DNA of 64,000 bases from Candidatus Helarchaeota archaeon (GTDB taxonomy: Archaea; Asgardarchaeota; Lokiarchaeia; Helarchaeales; HEL-GB-A). The notes below the pieces were generated by a model. The model ran no database searches, was not told the origin of the DNA, and was given only the letters and a program-made list of their open reading frames with translations. This document shows positions 44,358-54,160 of this stretch, one piece after another; within the stretch, counting starts at the first letter, position 1, and each line of letters begins with the position of its first letter. The stretch lies in contig JABXJT010000007.1 in the NCBI GenBank assembly GCA_013375455.1, forward strand, positions 31,649-95,648, given 5' to 3'. The position numbers were made by a program, and so were the translations under genes.

Positions 44358-45773
44358 ATGACGCAAATGGCATTTGAAAAAATCTCAGAAGGCATCAGCA
44401 ACATCGTGGGCTCTGACAATTGTTCAACGGCCCAATTTATTTTACATTCTTATGCAGAAGATGCAAGTCCTTTTGAGGGAAATCCACCACTCATAATCGT
44501 TCGCCCCCAAAACGCAGCGGAAATTTCTCAAATTGTCCAGTTCGCAGCGTCACACCACATACCTATTGTTCCAGTTGGAGGTAGAAGTGGAATAAGCGGT
44601 GCCGCAATTCCCAGAACGCCTGCTGCTTTAATGCTAGACCTCACCCGAATGAATGGCATTATTTCGATAGATGAGGATGTCATGACAGTTACTGTCCAAA
44701 CTGGAATCACTTGGGCTGAACTAATACATAAACTCCATGTTAAGAAACTTACTATTGGATTTCGGGGTCCCTATGGTGGTAATGCAGGGACTGTTGGCGG
44801 CGGTCTGAGTTCCAATAGTATTGGCATTGGAGCGGCCATGTATGGTGGCGCTTGCGATAACGTGGTTAATCTAGAAGTTATACTCGCCGATGGGACAACT
44901 CTCGAGACTGGTAATGCTTGGAAAAAAGAGGAACAAATTAAACGATTTGCAAGATATTGCACGTTTAATGATCTAACCGGTATCTTCCTAGGGGATCACG
45001 GTACTCTCGGCGTTAAAACTCAAGCAACTCTTAAGATCTATCCTCTTGCTGAGGGCACAGCATTTATTGATTTTGGATTCCTAAGCATTGAACAGTGTGC
45101 ATCAGCAATTCATAATCTCCAAAAACACAAGATCGCCTCTGAAGCGGTTATTCTAGGAGATGCTAACTCAATCGAATTGCTGGCATCTACTTATCGCGAG
45201 AGATATCCTCAAATTACAACTATTTTAGGTATAATTATTGAAGAATATGACCAAGAACTCGCTAATAAGAAAAAGAATATTTGTGAACAAATTGTAAAAC
45301 AATATGCTGGGAAATCTATCGGGTCATTTCTCTCAAAAGCTCATTGGTTGAATAAATTTAACCTTACACAATCACTTTTTGAGGAAGGTTTTTGGCATAA
45401 TACATGCCATCTTCGTCCAATCTCGACTTTACCTTCATTAATTCACCATGCTCATGAGCTATTTGAAAAAAATAATTTGAAATCAAATGAAGTTAATTGG
45501 ATTATTAGTGGTCTTGCGACAGATCGGAGTTATTTTGCTACTTGGATCACGCTTTTCCTAAAAGACCCTGAAAAAAAGCCTCTACTTGAAAAGGTGTGGC
45601 ATGAACTTCGTGAATATGAAATCACAGAACACGGGGTTCCGTATTGGACAGGACTCCTTTGGGAAGATTATGTACTTCCGAGGACAAACCCAGCCTTCTA
45701 TGAAACGCTTCGCAAGATAAAGGATGCTCTTGACCCAGAGCATATTTTTCACCCACAGGTTTTTGGAATGTAA
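44358..45773 (+). CDS. FAD-linked oxidase, GlcD/lactate dehydrogenase-like
   Basis: About 471 residues from the ATG at 44358. The p-cresol methylhydroxylase-type FAD domain shows IPIVPVGGRSGISGAA and GNAGTVGGGLSSNS. The C-terminal substrate domain ends in LDPEHIFHPQVFGM, typical of GlcD and D-lactate dehydrogenases that oxidise 2-hydroxyacids. The stop overlaps the start of the next gene (TAATG), so a GlcD-GlcF type complex is likely. Substrate (glycolate, lactate or a longer 2-hydroxyacid) is unknown. Confidence 0.88.
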   Translation: MTQMAFEKISEGISNIVGSDNCSTAQFILHSYAEDASPFEGNPPLIIVRPQNAAEISQIVQFAASHHIPIVPVGGRSGISGAAIPRTPAALMLDLTRMNGIISIDEDVMTVTVQTGITWAELIHKLHVKKLTIGFRGPYGGNAGTVGGGLSSNSIGIGAAMYGGACDNVVNLEVILADGTTLETGNAWKKEEQIKRFARYCTFNDLTGIFLGDHGTLGVKTQATLKIYPLAEGTAFIDFGFLSIEQCASAIHNLQKHKIASEAVILGDANSIELLASTYRERYPQITTILGIIIEEYDQELANKKKNICEQIVKQYAGKSIGSFLSKAHWLNKFNLTQSLFEEGFWHNTCHLRPISTLPSLIHHAHELFEKNNLKSNEVNWIISGLATDRSYFATWITLFLKDPEKKPLLEKVWHELREYEITEHGVPYWTGLLWEDYVLPRTNPAFYETLRKIKDALDPEHIFHPQVFGM

Positions 45774-47455
45774 TGAGGAATTTTGTAATGAAATTTAATC
45801 ATCTTCAGGAATATCTCGCAGAAATGGAGAAATGCGGTAAATGCGGTGATTGTGCACTTGCCGTTGAAATAAGTACAGCTAAAAAACATATCAACAAACC
45901 CTGTGTAGTTAAAAATGTTTTAGGTTTTGAGGCTTACGATGCAAGAGGCCGTATTCTCATCTTAAAAAGAATGCTGGATGGAACTCTTAAAATCGACCAA
46001 GATATAATGGATTGGGTTTATACATGTTTATTATGCGGAAATTGCCAAGAAACTTGTCTTGCGATCGAGAATGGAATCAACCTCCCTGGGATGATGGAGG
46101 CGCTTCGTATAGATTTAGTTGAAAACGGTATGAACCTCCCTAAACATCTGGAAATAATTGAAAATACTTTTCAGTTTAACAACCCGTATGGTGAACCCCA
46201 TAATAATCGATTTAATTTTATTATGAGTGAAAATTTTCCCCCTAAAGCTGATATAGTGGTCTTTTTTGGCTGTACAGCTGCATATCGGCAGAAAGGTATT
46301 GCAGAATCTACTTATAAGATTCTTAAAAAGGCCAACATTGATTTTACTATTCTAGAAGATGAAAAATGCTGCGGATCCGTGCTATTTCGCTTAGGGCATT
46401 ATGACAAATTAAAGGAACAAGCAAGAGAATTAATTGATCAAATTCAAAAAACTGGTGCAAAAACCGTTATCTTTCCATGTGCCGGTTGTTATAGGACATT
46501 TAAAATTGATTATCCTGAAATAGTTGAGATGCCTGAGAACATTGAATTCATCCATATTGCTGAATATTTAGAACGGCTAGTAAAGGATAATAAAATTCAC
46601 TTTAAACTTGATTCCCATGCCCAAATAACATATCATGATCCATGCCATCTCGGTCGCGCTGCTGGGGTTTTTGAGGCACCTCGATTTTTAATAAATTCTA
46701 TTAATTCCGCAAAATTTATCGAGATGGAAACCCGGAGAAATTACAGCCACTGTTGCGGTGCAGGAGGTGGCGTGAAAAGCTGCTTCCCCGATCTCTCATC
46801 AAAAATAGGCGTCAATCGAATAATGGAAGCTGCGCAAAATGAAATAGATTTTTTGGTTAGCGCGTGTCCCTTTTGTAAAACCAATTTATCACAAAATCTA
46901 AATGGGCAAGAATTCCAAGTTCTCGATTTGACAGAATTACTCTCTCAAAACATTGATGAAAGCCTGACAGGGACTGTTATTCCAGCCAAAATCCCTATTG
47001 AAGCCCATCCACTGACTCAAGAGTATATTAATTACCTGAGCAAATACCCAGAAATCTTTTCTGATATAGTGCCTGGCTCAATTCTTGAATTCACGATTTA
47101 TGATTCAATTGATAATTTTGAAGATGAATTGCCTCCCGTAGGTAAATTCCACGTCGCACGATTAGAAAGTAAAATAGAAATACATAATGGGTTAGCAGAT
47201 AACCCAGATCTTCAACTTGCTTTATCCGAGGGCGCTGTTAAGGAGTTGGTCAGTTCTAAAACTAAAAAAGAATATTCCCACAAATTTGGGAACTTCTATA
47301 ATGACCCTGAAGAGGAATATTGGATTGATTTTCTCCTCCATAAACGCACTAAAACTTTAATAAAGATGGGATATGGCAAATTCGCTGAGGAAGCGGGAAT
47401 CCTCGAGGATGAAGATGAGATTGATGATTTAGATGACCGAGTAAAATTCGCTTGA
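45773..47455 (+). CDS. Iron-sulfur oxidoreductase (GlcF/HdrB-like CCG domains) with extra C-terminal domain
   Basis: 560 residues. An N-terminal ferredoxin-like part has CGKCGDCAL and CLLCGNCQETC. Two CCG-type regions follow: KCCGSVLFRLG, HDPCHLGR and SHCCGAGGG, the heterodisulfide-reductase-like cluster site. After about residue 415 there is an added domain. Its stretch NPDLQLALSEGAVKELV through WIDFLLHKRTKTLIKMGYGK aligns with the stand-alone protein at 49122. The tail is very acidic. It should take electrons from the flavoprotein encoded just before it. Confidence 0.85.
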   Translation: MRNFVMKFNHLQEYLAEMEKCGKCGDCALAVEISTAKKHINKPCVVKNVLGFEAYDARGRILILKRMLDGTLKIDQDIMDWVYTCLLCGNCQETCLAIENGINLPGMMEALRIDLVENGMNLPKHLEIIENTFQFNNPYGEPHNNRFNFIMSENFPPKADIVVFFGCTAAYRQKGIAESTYKILKKANIDFTILEDEKCCGSVLFRLGHYDKLKEQARELIDQIQKTGAKTVIFPCAGCYRTFKIDYPEIVEMPENIEFIHIAEYLERLVKDNKIHFKLDSHAQITYHDPCHLGRAAGVFEAPRFLINSINSAKFIEMETRRNYSHCCGAGGGVKSCFPDLSSKIGVNRIMEAAQNEIDFLVSACPFCKTNLSQNLNGQEFQVLDLTELLSQNIDESLTGTVIPAKIPIEAHPLTQEYINYLSKYPEIFSDIVPGSILEFTIYDSIDNFEDELPPVGKFHVARLESKIEIHNGLADNPDLQLALSEGAVKELVSSKTKKEYSHKFGNFYNDPEEEYWIDFLLHKRTKTLIKMGYGKFAEEAGILEDEDEIDDLDDRVKFA

Positions 47456-47468
47456 AGGAGAGAAGAAT

Positions 47469-49001
47469 ATGTCTGTGGGAGAACTTGAGAAAGTTAAAAA
47501 GCCTCCAAAAGGAGAGGTACCAGAAATTCGAGTTAAAAATAAATACACGGGTGAAATAATAGCTACTTTACCTGCTGATACCCGAGAATCTCTCAGGGAA
47601 AAAATTAAAAAAATCGCCAGTTATGAAGAAATGTTAAGGCAGTCTGACAAATTTGACCGTGTAGCATGGCTTGGAAAAGTTGCTCGAAAAGTTCGATTCA
47701 AAAAGAAAGAACTGAAAAATATTATTGTAGCAGAAGGCGGCTTACCAATCAAATATGCAGAATGGGAAATTTCGATTGTCTATAATGGATTTAAATTCTG
47801 CGATTGGTTCTTTCAATTTTATGAAGATAAGGTCCTAGAAGATATTGAGGGCCAACGTTTCTCAAAAATTGAATATCATCCGCATGGTGTGACCGTAGGG
47901 ATCAGTCCTCGCAATACACCAATTAGTCTTCCACTCTATTTCTTAGGTGCGGCCTATTTGACTGCAAATCCTGCAATTATTAAACCCTCTACTGCCTGCC
48001 CAATCACATTTTCAACTGTATTTAAGATGATGCAGGAGATGAACAACCCGTTATTTGATGGTTACGAGATTGCTATATCACCTGGAATGCTAGCAATCGA
48101 CGAATTCATTCAAAACCGCCTAATAAAAACCTTCCTTTGCATCACTGCATCACATACGGCTAAAGATATCCTCCTTCGCTATACTAAATACCTTAAAAAA
48201 TCCATTGATAAATCAATGGGTCTTGATCTGTTTACAATGCCCTTGAAACATTTTATCTTTGAAATGGCCGGTAATGATGCAGGCGTGGTATTGCCAGGAA
48301 TTAATATTGACCGTGTAGCCAAATGGAATGTCTCAGCCAGTTTCACCAATAGCGGGCAACAATGCTTCTCCATGAAACGCATTATTGTACATCAAGACAT
48401 TTACGATGATTATATCGAGGCCCTTCTCCGAGAAACTGACAAAGTCAAACTGGGTGATCCTATGGATCCTACAGTCGATATCGGACCATTAGGCTCACGA
48501 AAAATCCTGATGATGATGGAAGTCATGGTTGAAGATGCTGAAAAACACGGGGCAAAGATCTTATGTGGGGCTAAAAAGATTGACACGGGGGAAGACTATG
48601 GACTGTTCTATTACCCCACGCTCGTTGAAATTGCTGCTGATAAATGTTGGGACATTCCGAAATCGCCTTTTCTGTGGCGTGAAGAAGCTTTTGGCCCCGT
48701 ACGAAGCATAACGAAAGCAAAAGATGTTGACGAAGCGATCAAATTGGCCAATGCAACTAACTACGGCATGCGTGCAGTTGGTTACGCCACGAATCCTTCA
48801 GATATTCAACGATTGAAATCGGAATTGAATGCAGGAAATATTTTCATCAACACCAAACCAATGATCGTGGATATCTCCTTCCCGCTAGGAGGAATTAAGG
48901 ATAGCAGCTATCCTCCTGGATTAAAATACTATCCCCGTGAATTGGTTTGGCCTAAGTTTATACATGATGCCACGAGTAAGAATATAGATAAAATATCTTA
49001 G
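47469..49001 (+). CDS. Aldehyde dehydrogenase superfamily protein
   Basis: 510 residues. HGVTVGISPRNTPISLPLYF and ANPAIIKPSTACP form the nucleotide-binding region. The catalytic Cys is in NSGQQCFSMKRII and the general base region reads FEMAGNDAGVVLPG. NYGMRAVGYA and the PLGGIKDSSYPPG end fit the family. It oxidises an aldehyde with NAD(P). GAAGGAGAG before the start and a 13-base gap after the iron-sulfur gene place it in the same operon; it could feed an acid product to the flavoprotein complex (inference). Substrate is not identifiable. Confidence 0.9.
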   Translation: MSVGELEKVKKPPKGEVPEIRVKNKYTGEIIATLPADTRESLREKIKKIASYEEMLRQSDKFDRVAWLGKVARKVRFKKKELKNIIVAEGGLPIKYAEWEISIVYNGFKFCDWFFQFYEDKVLEDIEGQRFSKIEYHPHGVTVGISPRNTPISLPLYFLGAAYLTANPAIIKPSTACPITFSTVFKMMQEMNNPLFDGYEIAISPGMLAIDEFIQNRLIKTFLCITASHTAKDILLRYTKYLKKSIDKSMGLDLFTMPLKHFIFEMAGNDAGVVLPGINIDRVAKWNVSASFTNSGQQCFSMKRIIVHQDIYDDYIEALLRETDKVKLGDPMDPTVDIGPLGSRKILMMMEVMVEDAEKHGAKILCGAKKIDTGEDYGLFYYPTLVEIAADKCWDIPKSPFLWREEAFGPVRSITKAKDVDEAIKLANATNYGMRAVGYATNPSDIQRLKSELNAGNIFINTKPMIVDISFPLGGIKDSSYPPGLKYYPRELVWPKFIHDATSKNIDKIS

Positions 49002-49121
49002 AAAGAGGGAATATTTTTGCATAGAATAATATTTTATGAAAAGAAAAGTTGGATTTATATTCTTTCGCATGCTGTAAGGTATGTTAGGGTGCTTGAGACA
49101 AGATAAATTGAGGTAAATGAG

Positions 49122-49550
49122 ATGATAGCTAGTAAATTGTATAGTTATTTAGAGGGCTATTTCCCCAACAATCCCGACCTCATGACCTCTCTAAAACCCG
49201 GCGCAACCTGGGAATATATTATAAGAGCACCCAACCTCGATGGCGATGACTGCGAAACGGTCTTGACCTTCCATCTTATAAAAAAAACCAATGATTTATT
49301 GGAAATGATCCAAGGAACTGCCCCAAAAAAGCCTGATTTAATTCTTTATTTCACTGAGAAGGCCATCCTGAATTTAATTGCAGATTCACCCCCTGCAGAT
49401 GAATATTACACAGCATATCGATACATTATGAACAATCCGACGAATGAAATTGATCTTGACTATAAAGTAAACAAACCTCGGCTAAAATTGTGGCGAAAGG
49501 GATACCGAACGTGGTCCAAACTCTATAAATTCTCACATATACAACGATAA
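49122..49550 (+). CDS. SCP2-like small protein, homologous to the tail of the iron-sulfur oxidoreductase
   Basis: 142 residues. KPDLILYFTEKAILNLIAD and EIDLDYKVNKPRLKLWRKGYR align with the C-terminal domain of the protein encoded at 45773-47455. The pattern of a DLxLxxxxxA(I/V)xxL strand-helix followed by a beta hairpin suggests an SCP2 (sterol-carrier-like) hydrophobic-ligand fold. The gene is 120 bases after the aldehyde dehydrogenase and likely belongs to the same functional group. GAGGTAAATGAG is before the start. Confidence 0.6.
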   Translation: MIASKLYSYLEGYFPNNPDLMTSLKPGATWEYIIRAPNLDGDDCETVLTFHLIKKTNDLLEMIQGTAPKKPDLILYFTEKAILNLIADSPPADEYYTAYRYIMNNPTNEIDLDYKVNKPRLKLWRKGYRTWSKLYKFSHIQR

Positions 49551-49665
49551 AACTCGCCTCTTTAATCCCCACTTCGCTTTTCTTCGTACTCTCCTACTAG
49601 TTTTTTCATAAAATTTAAATCAGTATTAGAAGTAATCATCATTCATTTACTATCTCCCCTGCTTT

Positions 49666-50868
49666 TTGAGGCGATTTGATTTGGACGATTACCGTGAAGA
49701 TTTAGCATATCAACAAACGAAACAACTTGCTAAATGGCATCGCTTTATCGGTTCTGAGGGCGAAGACAAAGCAAGACGACATATCTATGGACAATTCACT
49801 GGATTGGGAATCGAATGTAAACGAGAACCCTTTACCTGTTCCGACTTCTTGGCAAAGTACGTGTTGCGAATAGGCATGCCCATTTTAGGTGTCGTATTAG
49901 TAATTATCGCTTATTTATACATGCAGAACCTCTTCATCCAGTCATTAATAATAGCCTGTGCACTGTTAGCCTGCGTACCCTTGATTAATATTCTCACAAG
50001 CGGAACTGATTTTGGTTCCAGTTTGGGCACAAAATATCAATCCGAGAACCTCATCGGATACATAAAAGCTCGCAACCCGGTACCTAAACGGATGGTCTAT
50101 TTAATCTCCCATTATGATACTAAAAGCCAAACGTTCCCCGTTTTGATTCGAATTGTTTTGTATGTAGTGGGTCTTTTCGGTGGTTTAGCCATCCTATTAC
50201 TAACTTTAATCAGTACTATCGTATATTTAATAAAATTAACTATTTTCATTCCTGGGAATATCCTCTTCTATTGTTCAATTATCTTTTGTGTGATTCTAGC
50301 ATTACTCTTTTTCAATAGAACTGGCAATGAATCCGTTGGAGCTGCCGATAATGCCGCAGCTGTCGGGGTACAAATTGCCATCATCCGTGATCTTCTTGAT
50401 TTCCCCCCTGAAAATACTGATGTGTATTTTCTCTCGACCAGTGCAGAAGAGCTTGGTCTCTTCGGAGCCCTTGCTTTCATCAAACAGCACGAAAATGAGC
50501 TAGACAAAAACAATACTTACTTCCTGAATTACGATATCATAGGCGGGAAAGGAATGGCCCTCCTCCATACAAAATATGGGCTTCCTCCGAAATCAACCTC
50601 GAAAGAAATCAATAATATCCTCCTCCAGATTGCTGAGGAGAAAAATCTCAAAGTCGGAACTCAATGGCTTCCCACCGGTGCAATGGCAGACCACTTTCCC
50701 ATTCTAAAGCGTGGCTTCAAAACGACTTGGATTCAAACGGGTGATCGCAAGGTGAGTGCAAAAATCCATACTCCCAAAGACAATATGGATCTCATCACCA
50801 AAGAGAGCCTGCGGACTGCTATCATCCTTGGCTTTGAGTTCATCCAGCGAATTGATAAAAAACCCTAA
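49666..50868 (+). CDS. M28 family membrane metallopeptidase
   Basis: About 400 residues, start uncertain (TTG at 49666 or 49681; no ATG suits). Two helices at about 68-108 precede the catalytic part. Zinc ligands of M28 aminopeptidases are visible: SHYDTK (His149, Asp151), GAADNAAA (Asp228), SAEELGLFG (Glu261, Glu262), NYDIIG and KIHTPKDN. About 60 residues of membrane helices (155-217) are inserted between the first and second ligand. The active site should therefore sit at the membrane surface. Substrate unknown. Confidence 0.8.
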   Translation: MRRFDLDDYREDLAYQQTKQLAKWHRFIGSEGEDKARRHIYGQFTGLGIECKREPFTCSDFLAKYVLRIGMPILGVVLVIIAYLYMQNLFIQSLIIACALLACVPLINILTSGTDFGSSLGTKYQSENLIGYIKARNPVPKRMVYLISHYDTKSQTFPVLIRIVLYVVGLFGGLAILLLTLISTIVYLIKLTIFIPGNILFYCSIIFCVILALLFFNRTGNESVGAADNAAAVGVQIAIIRDLLDFPPENTDVYFLSTSAEELGLFGALAFIKQHENELDKNNTYFLNYDIIGGKGMALLHTKYGLPPKSTSKEINNILLQIAEEKNLKVGTQWLPTGAMADHFPILKRGFKTTWIQTGDRKVSAKIHTPKDNMDLITKESLRTAIILGFEFIQRIDKKP

Positions 50869-50974
50869 ATTTTTTCTAATTTATTTCTTAGAAAATCCTC
50901 TATTTGGCAATAGCATTCCCCCAAAAAATCAATAAAATACCTATACCCTACGTTTTTTACAATACAAAGATATA

Positions 50975-52186
50975 TTATGAAAGAATGGGTAGGATGAGGA
51001 CCTGATTTAATATTCCCACAATGACCGGAATAGAAAGGGACGATAACAATTTTATAATAGTTTTAGTGGTATAGGGATATACCCTCATTTTCTCTGTTTC
51101 AGCGTATCTATTGTTTTGGAGATTTACCCATGTCCCCATTTCAATTAAGGTCTGAATTTCTCTATCTGATTTCTCAGTATTAGCTATAGCCTCACGATAT
51201 TGCAGATATTTGTTATACTCTTTTTCGTATTTTTCCGCTGCATCAATTAAGACTTTATCGCGCTCCCTTTTCGCGATACGATGGATGTTTATGGTGGGTC
51301 TGAGAAACGTGTATAAAATTACAATTACTGTACCAATTATAATGGCGTTTGAAAGGACAATAAAGTAAATGGCCATTATACCTGTAGGTTGCGCGGTGAG
51401 TACAATATACACGGCCCATGGAAGGTAGAACGTTAGGATAGCTGATGTTACTAAAGTAATTTCGATTGCAACTTCTCCAATCGTGCTAAATCCTCCAAAA
51501 CGGTCGGGATCTAATGGATTCACGTTATATTCTTGGTTTTTCAGATCTTGGGTAACATATCTTATAGTTGATACGCCGCGTGCTGCAGCTATTATCACCC
51601 AAAAGAGAATTCCGTAACAAAAAATTTGAATCACGAAGAAAAGAATATAATAGAACGGGTAAGCAAAAAACAAATTAAGTTGAAGAAAATTAGCAATTAT
51701 TAACGATAATGCAAATAAAAATAAGCAAAAACCCCACAGGATCACCCATTTACGGCTATAAAATCGCTTTTCATACTTTGCGACCAGTTCTTTATATTCG
51801 TTCTCCTCTAATTTTACTAAATTTCTTACTTCATGCCACAACTCCCAGAAAGTGTGATCTTCTTCCCATTTTATCAAAATAACGCCAACAGGGATGCTTA
51901 TCCAGAAAATTATTTGGACTGTTAAATTTAAGGGATTATGCCACTCTTCTAACCAATTTAATATCCCTGTCTGAAATCCCCAGATAGTAGGATTAAAGAT
52001 AAACAAAATTAGATAAAGTGGTATCAAGAAAATGATGAAAGCAGAAATTTGATGGGGAATTTTTTTAAAAGGACCTTTAGTAATTAATCTACTAAATAAT
52101 GTTCTTCTCCCAGTGTCATAGATGTTTTCTTCTCCGGTTCTCAATTCGCGTGAATAAATATATTTTGATTTTTCCAAATTAATCAA
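50975..52186 (-). CDS. Six-helix membrane protein with charged cytosolic loops
   Basis: 403 residues. Hydrophobic segments lie near 48-66, 90-104, 147-165, 172-200, 240-262 and 270-298, plus a final one at 380-402. Long charged loops contain RERDKVLIDAAEKYEKEYNKY and other helices. No family is recognised. It is followed upstream by the hairpin repeat at 52271-52294 and by the CPBP protease gene on the same strand. Confidence 0.6.
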   Translation of the reverse strand: MINLEKSKYIYSRELRTGEENIYDTGRRTLFSRLITKGPFKKIPHQISAFIIFLIPLYLILFIFNPTIWGFQTGILNWLEEWHNPLNLTVQIIFWISIPVGVILIKWEEDHTFWELWHEVRNLVKLEENEYKELVAKYEKRFYSRKWVILWGFCLFLFALSLIIANFLQLNLFFAYPFYYILFFVIQIFCYGILFWVIIAAARGVSTIRYVTQDLKNQEYNVNPLDPDRFGGFSTIGEVAIEITLVTSAILTFYLPWAVYIVLTAQPTGIMAIYFIVLSNAIIIGTVIVILYTFLRPTINIHRIAKRERDKVLIDAAEKYEKEYNKYLQYREAIANTEKSDREIQTLIEMGTWVNLQNNRYAETEKMRVYPYTTKTIIKLLSSLSIPVIVGILNQVLILPILS

Positions 52187-52270
52187 ACCTCCACAGCCGT
52201 TTTAACTTAATCACTATCAATACTTATAAGTTTTTTCAGGACAAATCCCCATCATCTCAATCACAGAAAC

Positions 52271-52294
52271 GTCGTGAAATATCCGTTTCACGAC
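52271..52294 (-). repeat. Hairpin GTCGTGAAA/TTTCACGAC, second copy
   Basis: A 9-bp perfect stem with 6-base loop, five bases after the stop of the minus-strand CPBP protease gene. It matches the hairpin at 39283-39306 in all stem bases. It is probably a 3'-end hairpin or REP-like dispersed element. Confidence 0.7.
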
Positions 52295-52299
52295 ACTGG

Positions 52300-53136
52300 T
52301 TACTGAATTATTAATTCAACTGGCTCGCGAACCAACTTTTTGGAGCCAAAAATCGAGATGATGAATAGAATAACAATGACCGTTATAATACCTAGATAGA
52401 TCATCCCAAAGATGGTCTGAAGAGGGAATATAAAAAGCGTGAAATCAGCCATTGCATGAAAGATTACCACAACTAGCAGGTTTCCATTGGTATTATTATA
52501 GATCCACGTGAATAAAATTGATAAAAGGATGACCCAGATTAAAAATATGTAAAATGAAGTACCTTGATGAGCTTCCCCAGTAATGAACCATGCAGGAATG
52601 TGCCAAAAAGCCCAAATTGCTCCAAGAACTATGCTCGATTCCACTGCACTCCAAAACATTTGCAAGCGGTCTAGGAGAAACCCTCTCCAACCGAATTCCT
52701 CGAAAACGCCCGCAAAAATGAAATAATAAAAAAACCAAAGGGGGAGTGCCCACGGTTGCGCCATCCACCCGAGTTCTGGAACAACCCCTTCAGTCACTAC
52801 TGAAAATAGAAAAGCAATCCCCAAGATCATAGGAAATAGTAAAAAACTTACAATCAAGTACATTCTTTTTATCTTAAAATTCCAAAACTTTTTCCATAAT
52901 CTCTTAAGCCCCTCCCTTTTTTCATTTACAAACGTTAGGAGTAGTGCTCCTACTAAGGGTCCAGCTGCTCCTAGTAATAAAAATACATGTAAGCGCGGCT
53001 CAGCTAGACCCGTTGGAGATAAAATTATTGGCAATAACCATAACCACGTCCATATAAAGATAATTAAACAAAAAAATATTATATTAAGGACTTCCCGTTC
53101 TTTAATGTCCTGTTCCAATTCTTTTATTTGATTCAC
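52300..53136 (-). CDS. CPBP family intramembrane metalloprotease (CAAX protease-like)
   Basis: 278 residues with about eight membrane helices. The catalytic motifs are intact: EEFGWRG (Glu146, Glu147, Arg151), a His in AFWHIPAWF, and a His in VVIFHAMADF. These match CPBP/Rce1-type glutamate-dependent intramembrane proteases. In bacteria such proteins act in peptide processing and immunity; the target here is unknown. It contrasts with the degenerate domain at 8148-9992. Confidence 0.88.
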   Translation of the reverse strand: MNQIKELEQDIKEREVLNIIFFCLIIFIWTWLWLLPIILSPTGLAEPRLHVFLLLGAAGPLVGALLLTFVNEKREGLKRLWKKFWNFKIKRMYLIVSFLLFPMILGIAFLFSVVTEGVVPELGWMAQPWALPLWFFYYFIFAGVFEEFGWRGFLLDRLQMFWSAVESSIVLGAIWAFWHIPAWFITGEAHQGTSFYIFLIWVILLSILFTWIYNNTNGNLLVVVIFHAMADFTLFIFPLQTIFGMIYLGIITVIVILFIISIFGSKKLVREPVELIIQ

Positions 53137-53272
53137 ATTATCATCATTATAAATTTATATTTTTAATATGAGTAATTGAGATCTTTCCACCGCTCATTAA
53201 GAAGAAAACGAAATATTATAATTCTATAATCTAACTCCGATCTATCATTAAAAAGATTCGAAGGTAATTCAT

Positions 53273-54115
53273 ATGACCTTGTGGCATGATTTCAAATTCT
53301 TAATATTCAAGCGAGCTATTACCCCTCAGGAAGATGCCGTAATCTATCGACATACATTGAAGGCATCTTTTATAGCAGCTTTAATTTATTCTATAACCTA
53401 CGGATTCTATGAGTATTTTATTGTTTATAATTATCCAAGATTCTTAGATCTTTATGGGGGTAATCCTGTAATTAATTGGGGCATGATGTATAGTGCACTA
53501 ATTCTTACCGTGGCTATTGCACCTCGTTTCGGTTGGTACAAAACACTTGCCGTTAGTCTATCGTATTCTGCTGCGTATATTTTGACCGCAATTTACATCC
53601 CTACAATTTATTTTGCTGGGTTTCTTTTCCCAACCCCACTTTTTCTGATAATAGCTGCTGCTATTGTTTCAATTATTTTTCTTGTAAGTGTTGAGCACGT
53701 GGTAATGGGCTTATTTCTCATGACTGTTCTTGAGGATCTTATTTTTTGGATGGCCTTATGGATGGATAAGGGCACCTACCCGTTCCCAGCTGGCAACTGG
53801 TGGGATTCGACAATCGCTTCTTATGCCGCCTTAGGCGGACTGGGCTGGGCAATCCCCTTTTGGCCTTATGTTCCGTTCTATTATATACCTGGCTTTGCAG
53901 TAATTATTCTATTCTATGTTTCGGCTTTCATTGGTCCTAAGCCCTCGCGGATCGTTGCTTGGGTCTTTGGTCCCTTTTTTATAGCGATTATCGCGGGCGC
54001 TTTAGATACTGTAGCTACGGCTCGGATCATCTTAATTACATTACCCCTAATTGCCACTACCTACGTTAGTGCGATGTATCTCTTCCGGAGTCATCTGCCT
54101 GGTCACGAGAAATAA
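53273..54115 (+). CDS. Polytopic membrane protein, about eight helices
   Basis: 280 residues, strongly hydrophobic after a 26-residue charged N-terminus (FKRAITPQEDAVIYRHTLKAS). A conserved-looking loop carries GNWWDSTIASYAALGGLGW. No transporter signature is recognised. It is transcribed divergently from the CPBP protease gene, with a 136-base gap. Confidence 0.6.
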   Translation: MTLWHDFKFLIFKRAITPQEDAVIYRHTLKASFIAALIYSITYGFYEYFIVYNYPRFLDLYGGNPVINWGMMYSALILTVAIAPRFGWYKTLAVSLSYSAAYILTAIYIPTIYFAGFLFPTPLFLIIAAAIVSIIFLVSVEHVVMGLFLMTVLEDLIFWMALWMDKGTYPFPAGNWWDSTIASYAALGGLGWAIPFWPYVPFYYIPGFAVIILFYVSAFIGPKPSRIVAWVFGPFFIAIIAGALDTVATARIILITLPLIATTYVSAMYLFRSHLPGHEK

Positions 54116-54160
54116 TTCGCCATCTTTCTTCTAAAAGCTAAATCAGAATAAATTCTTCAT

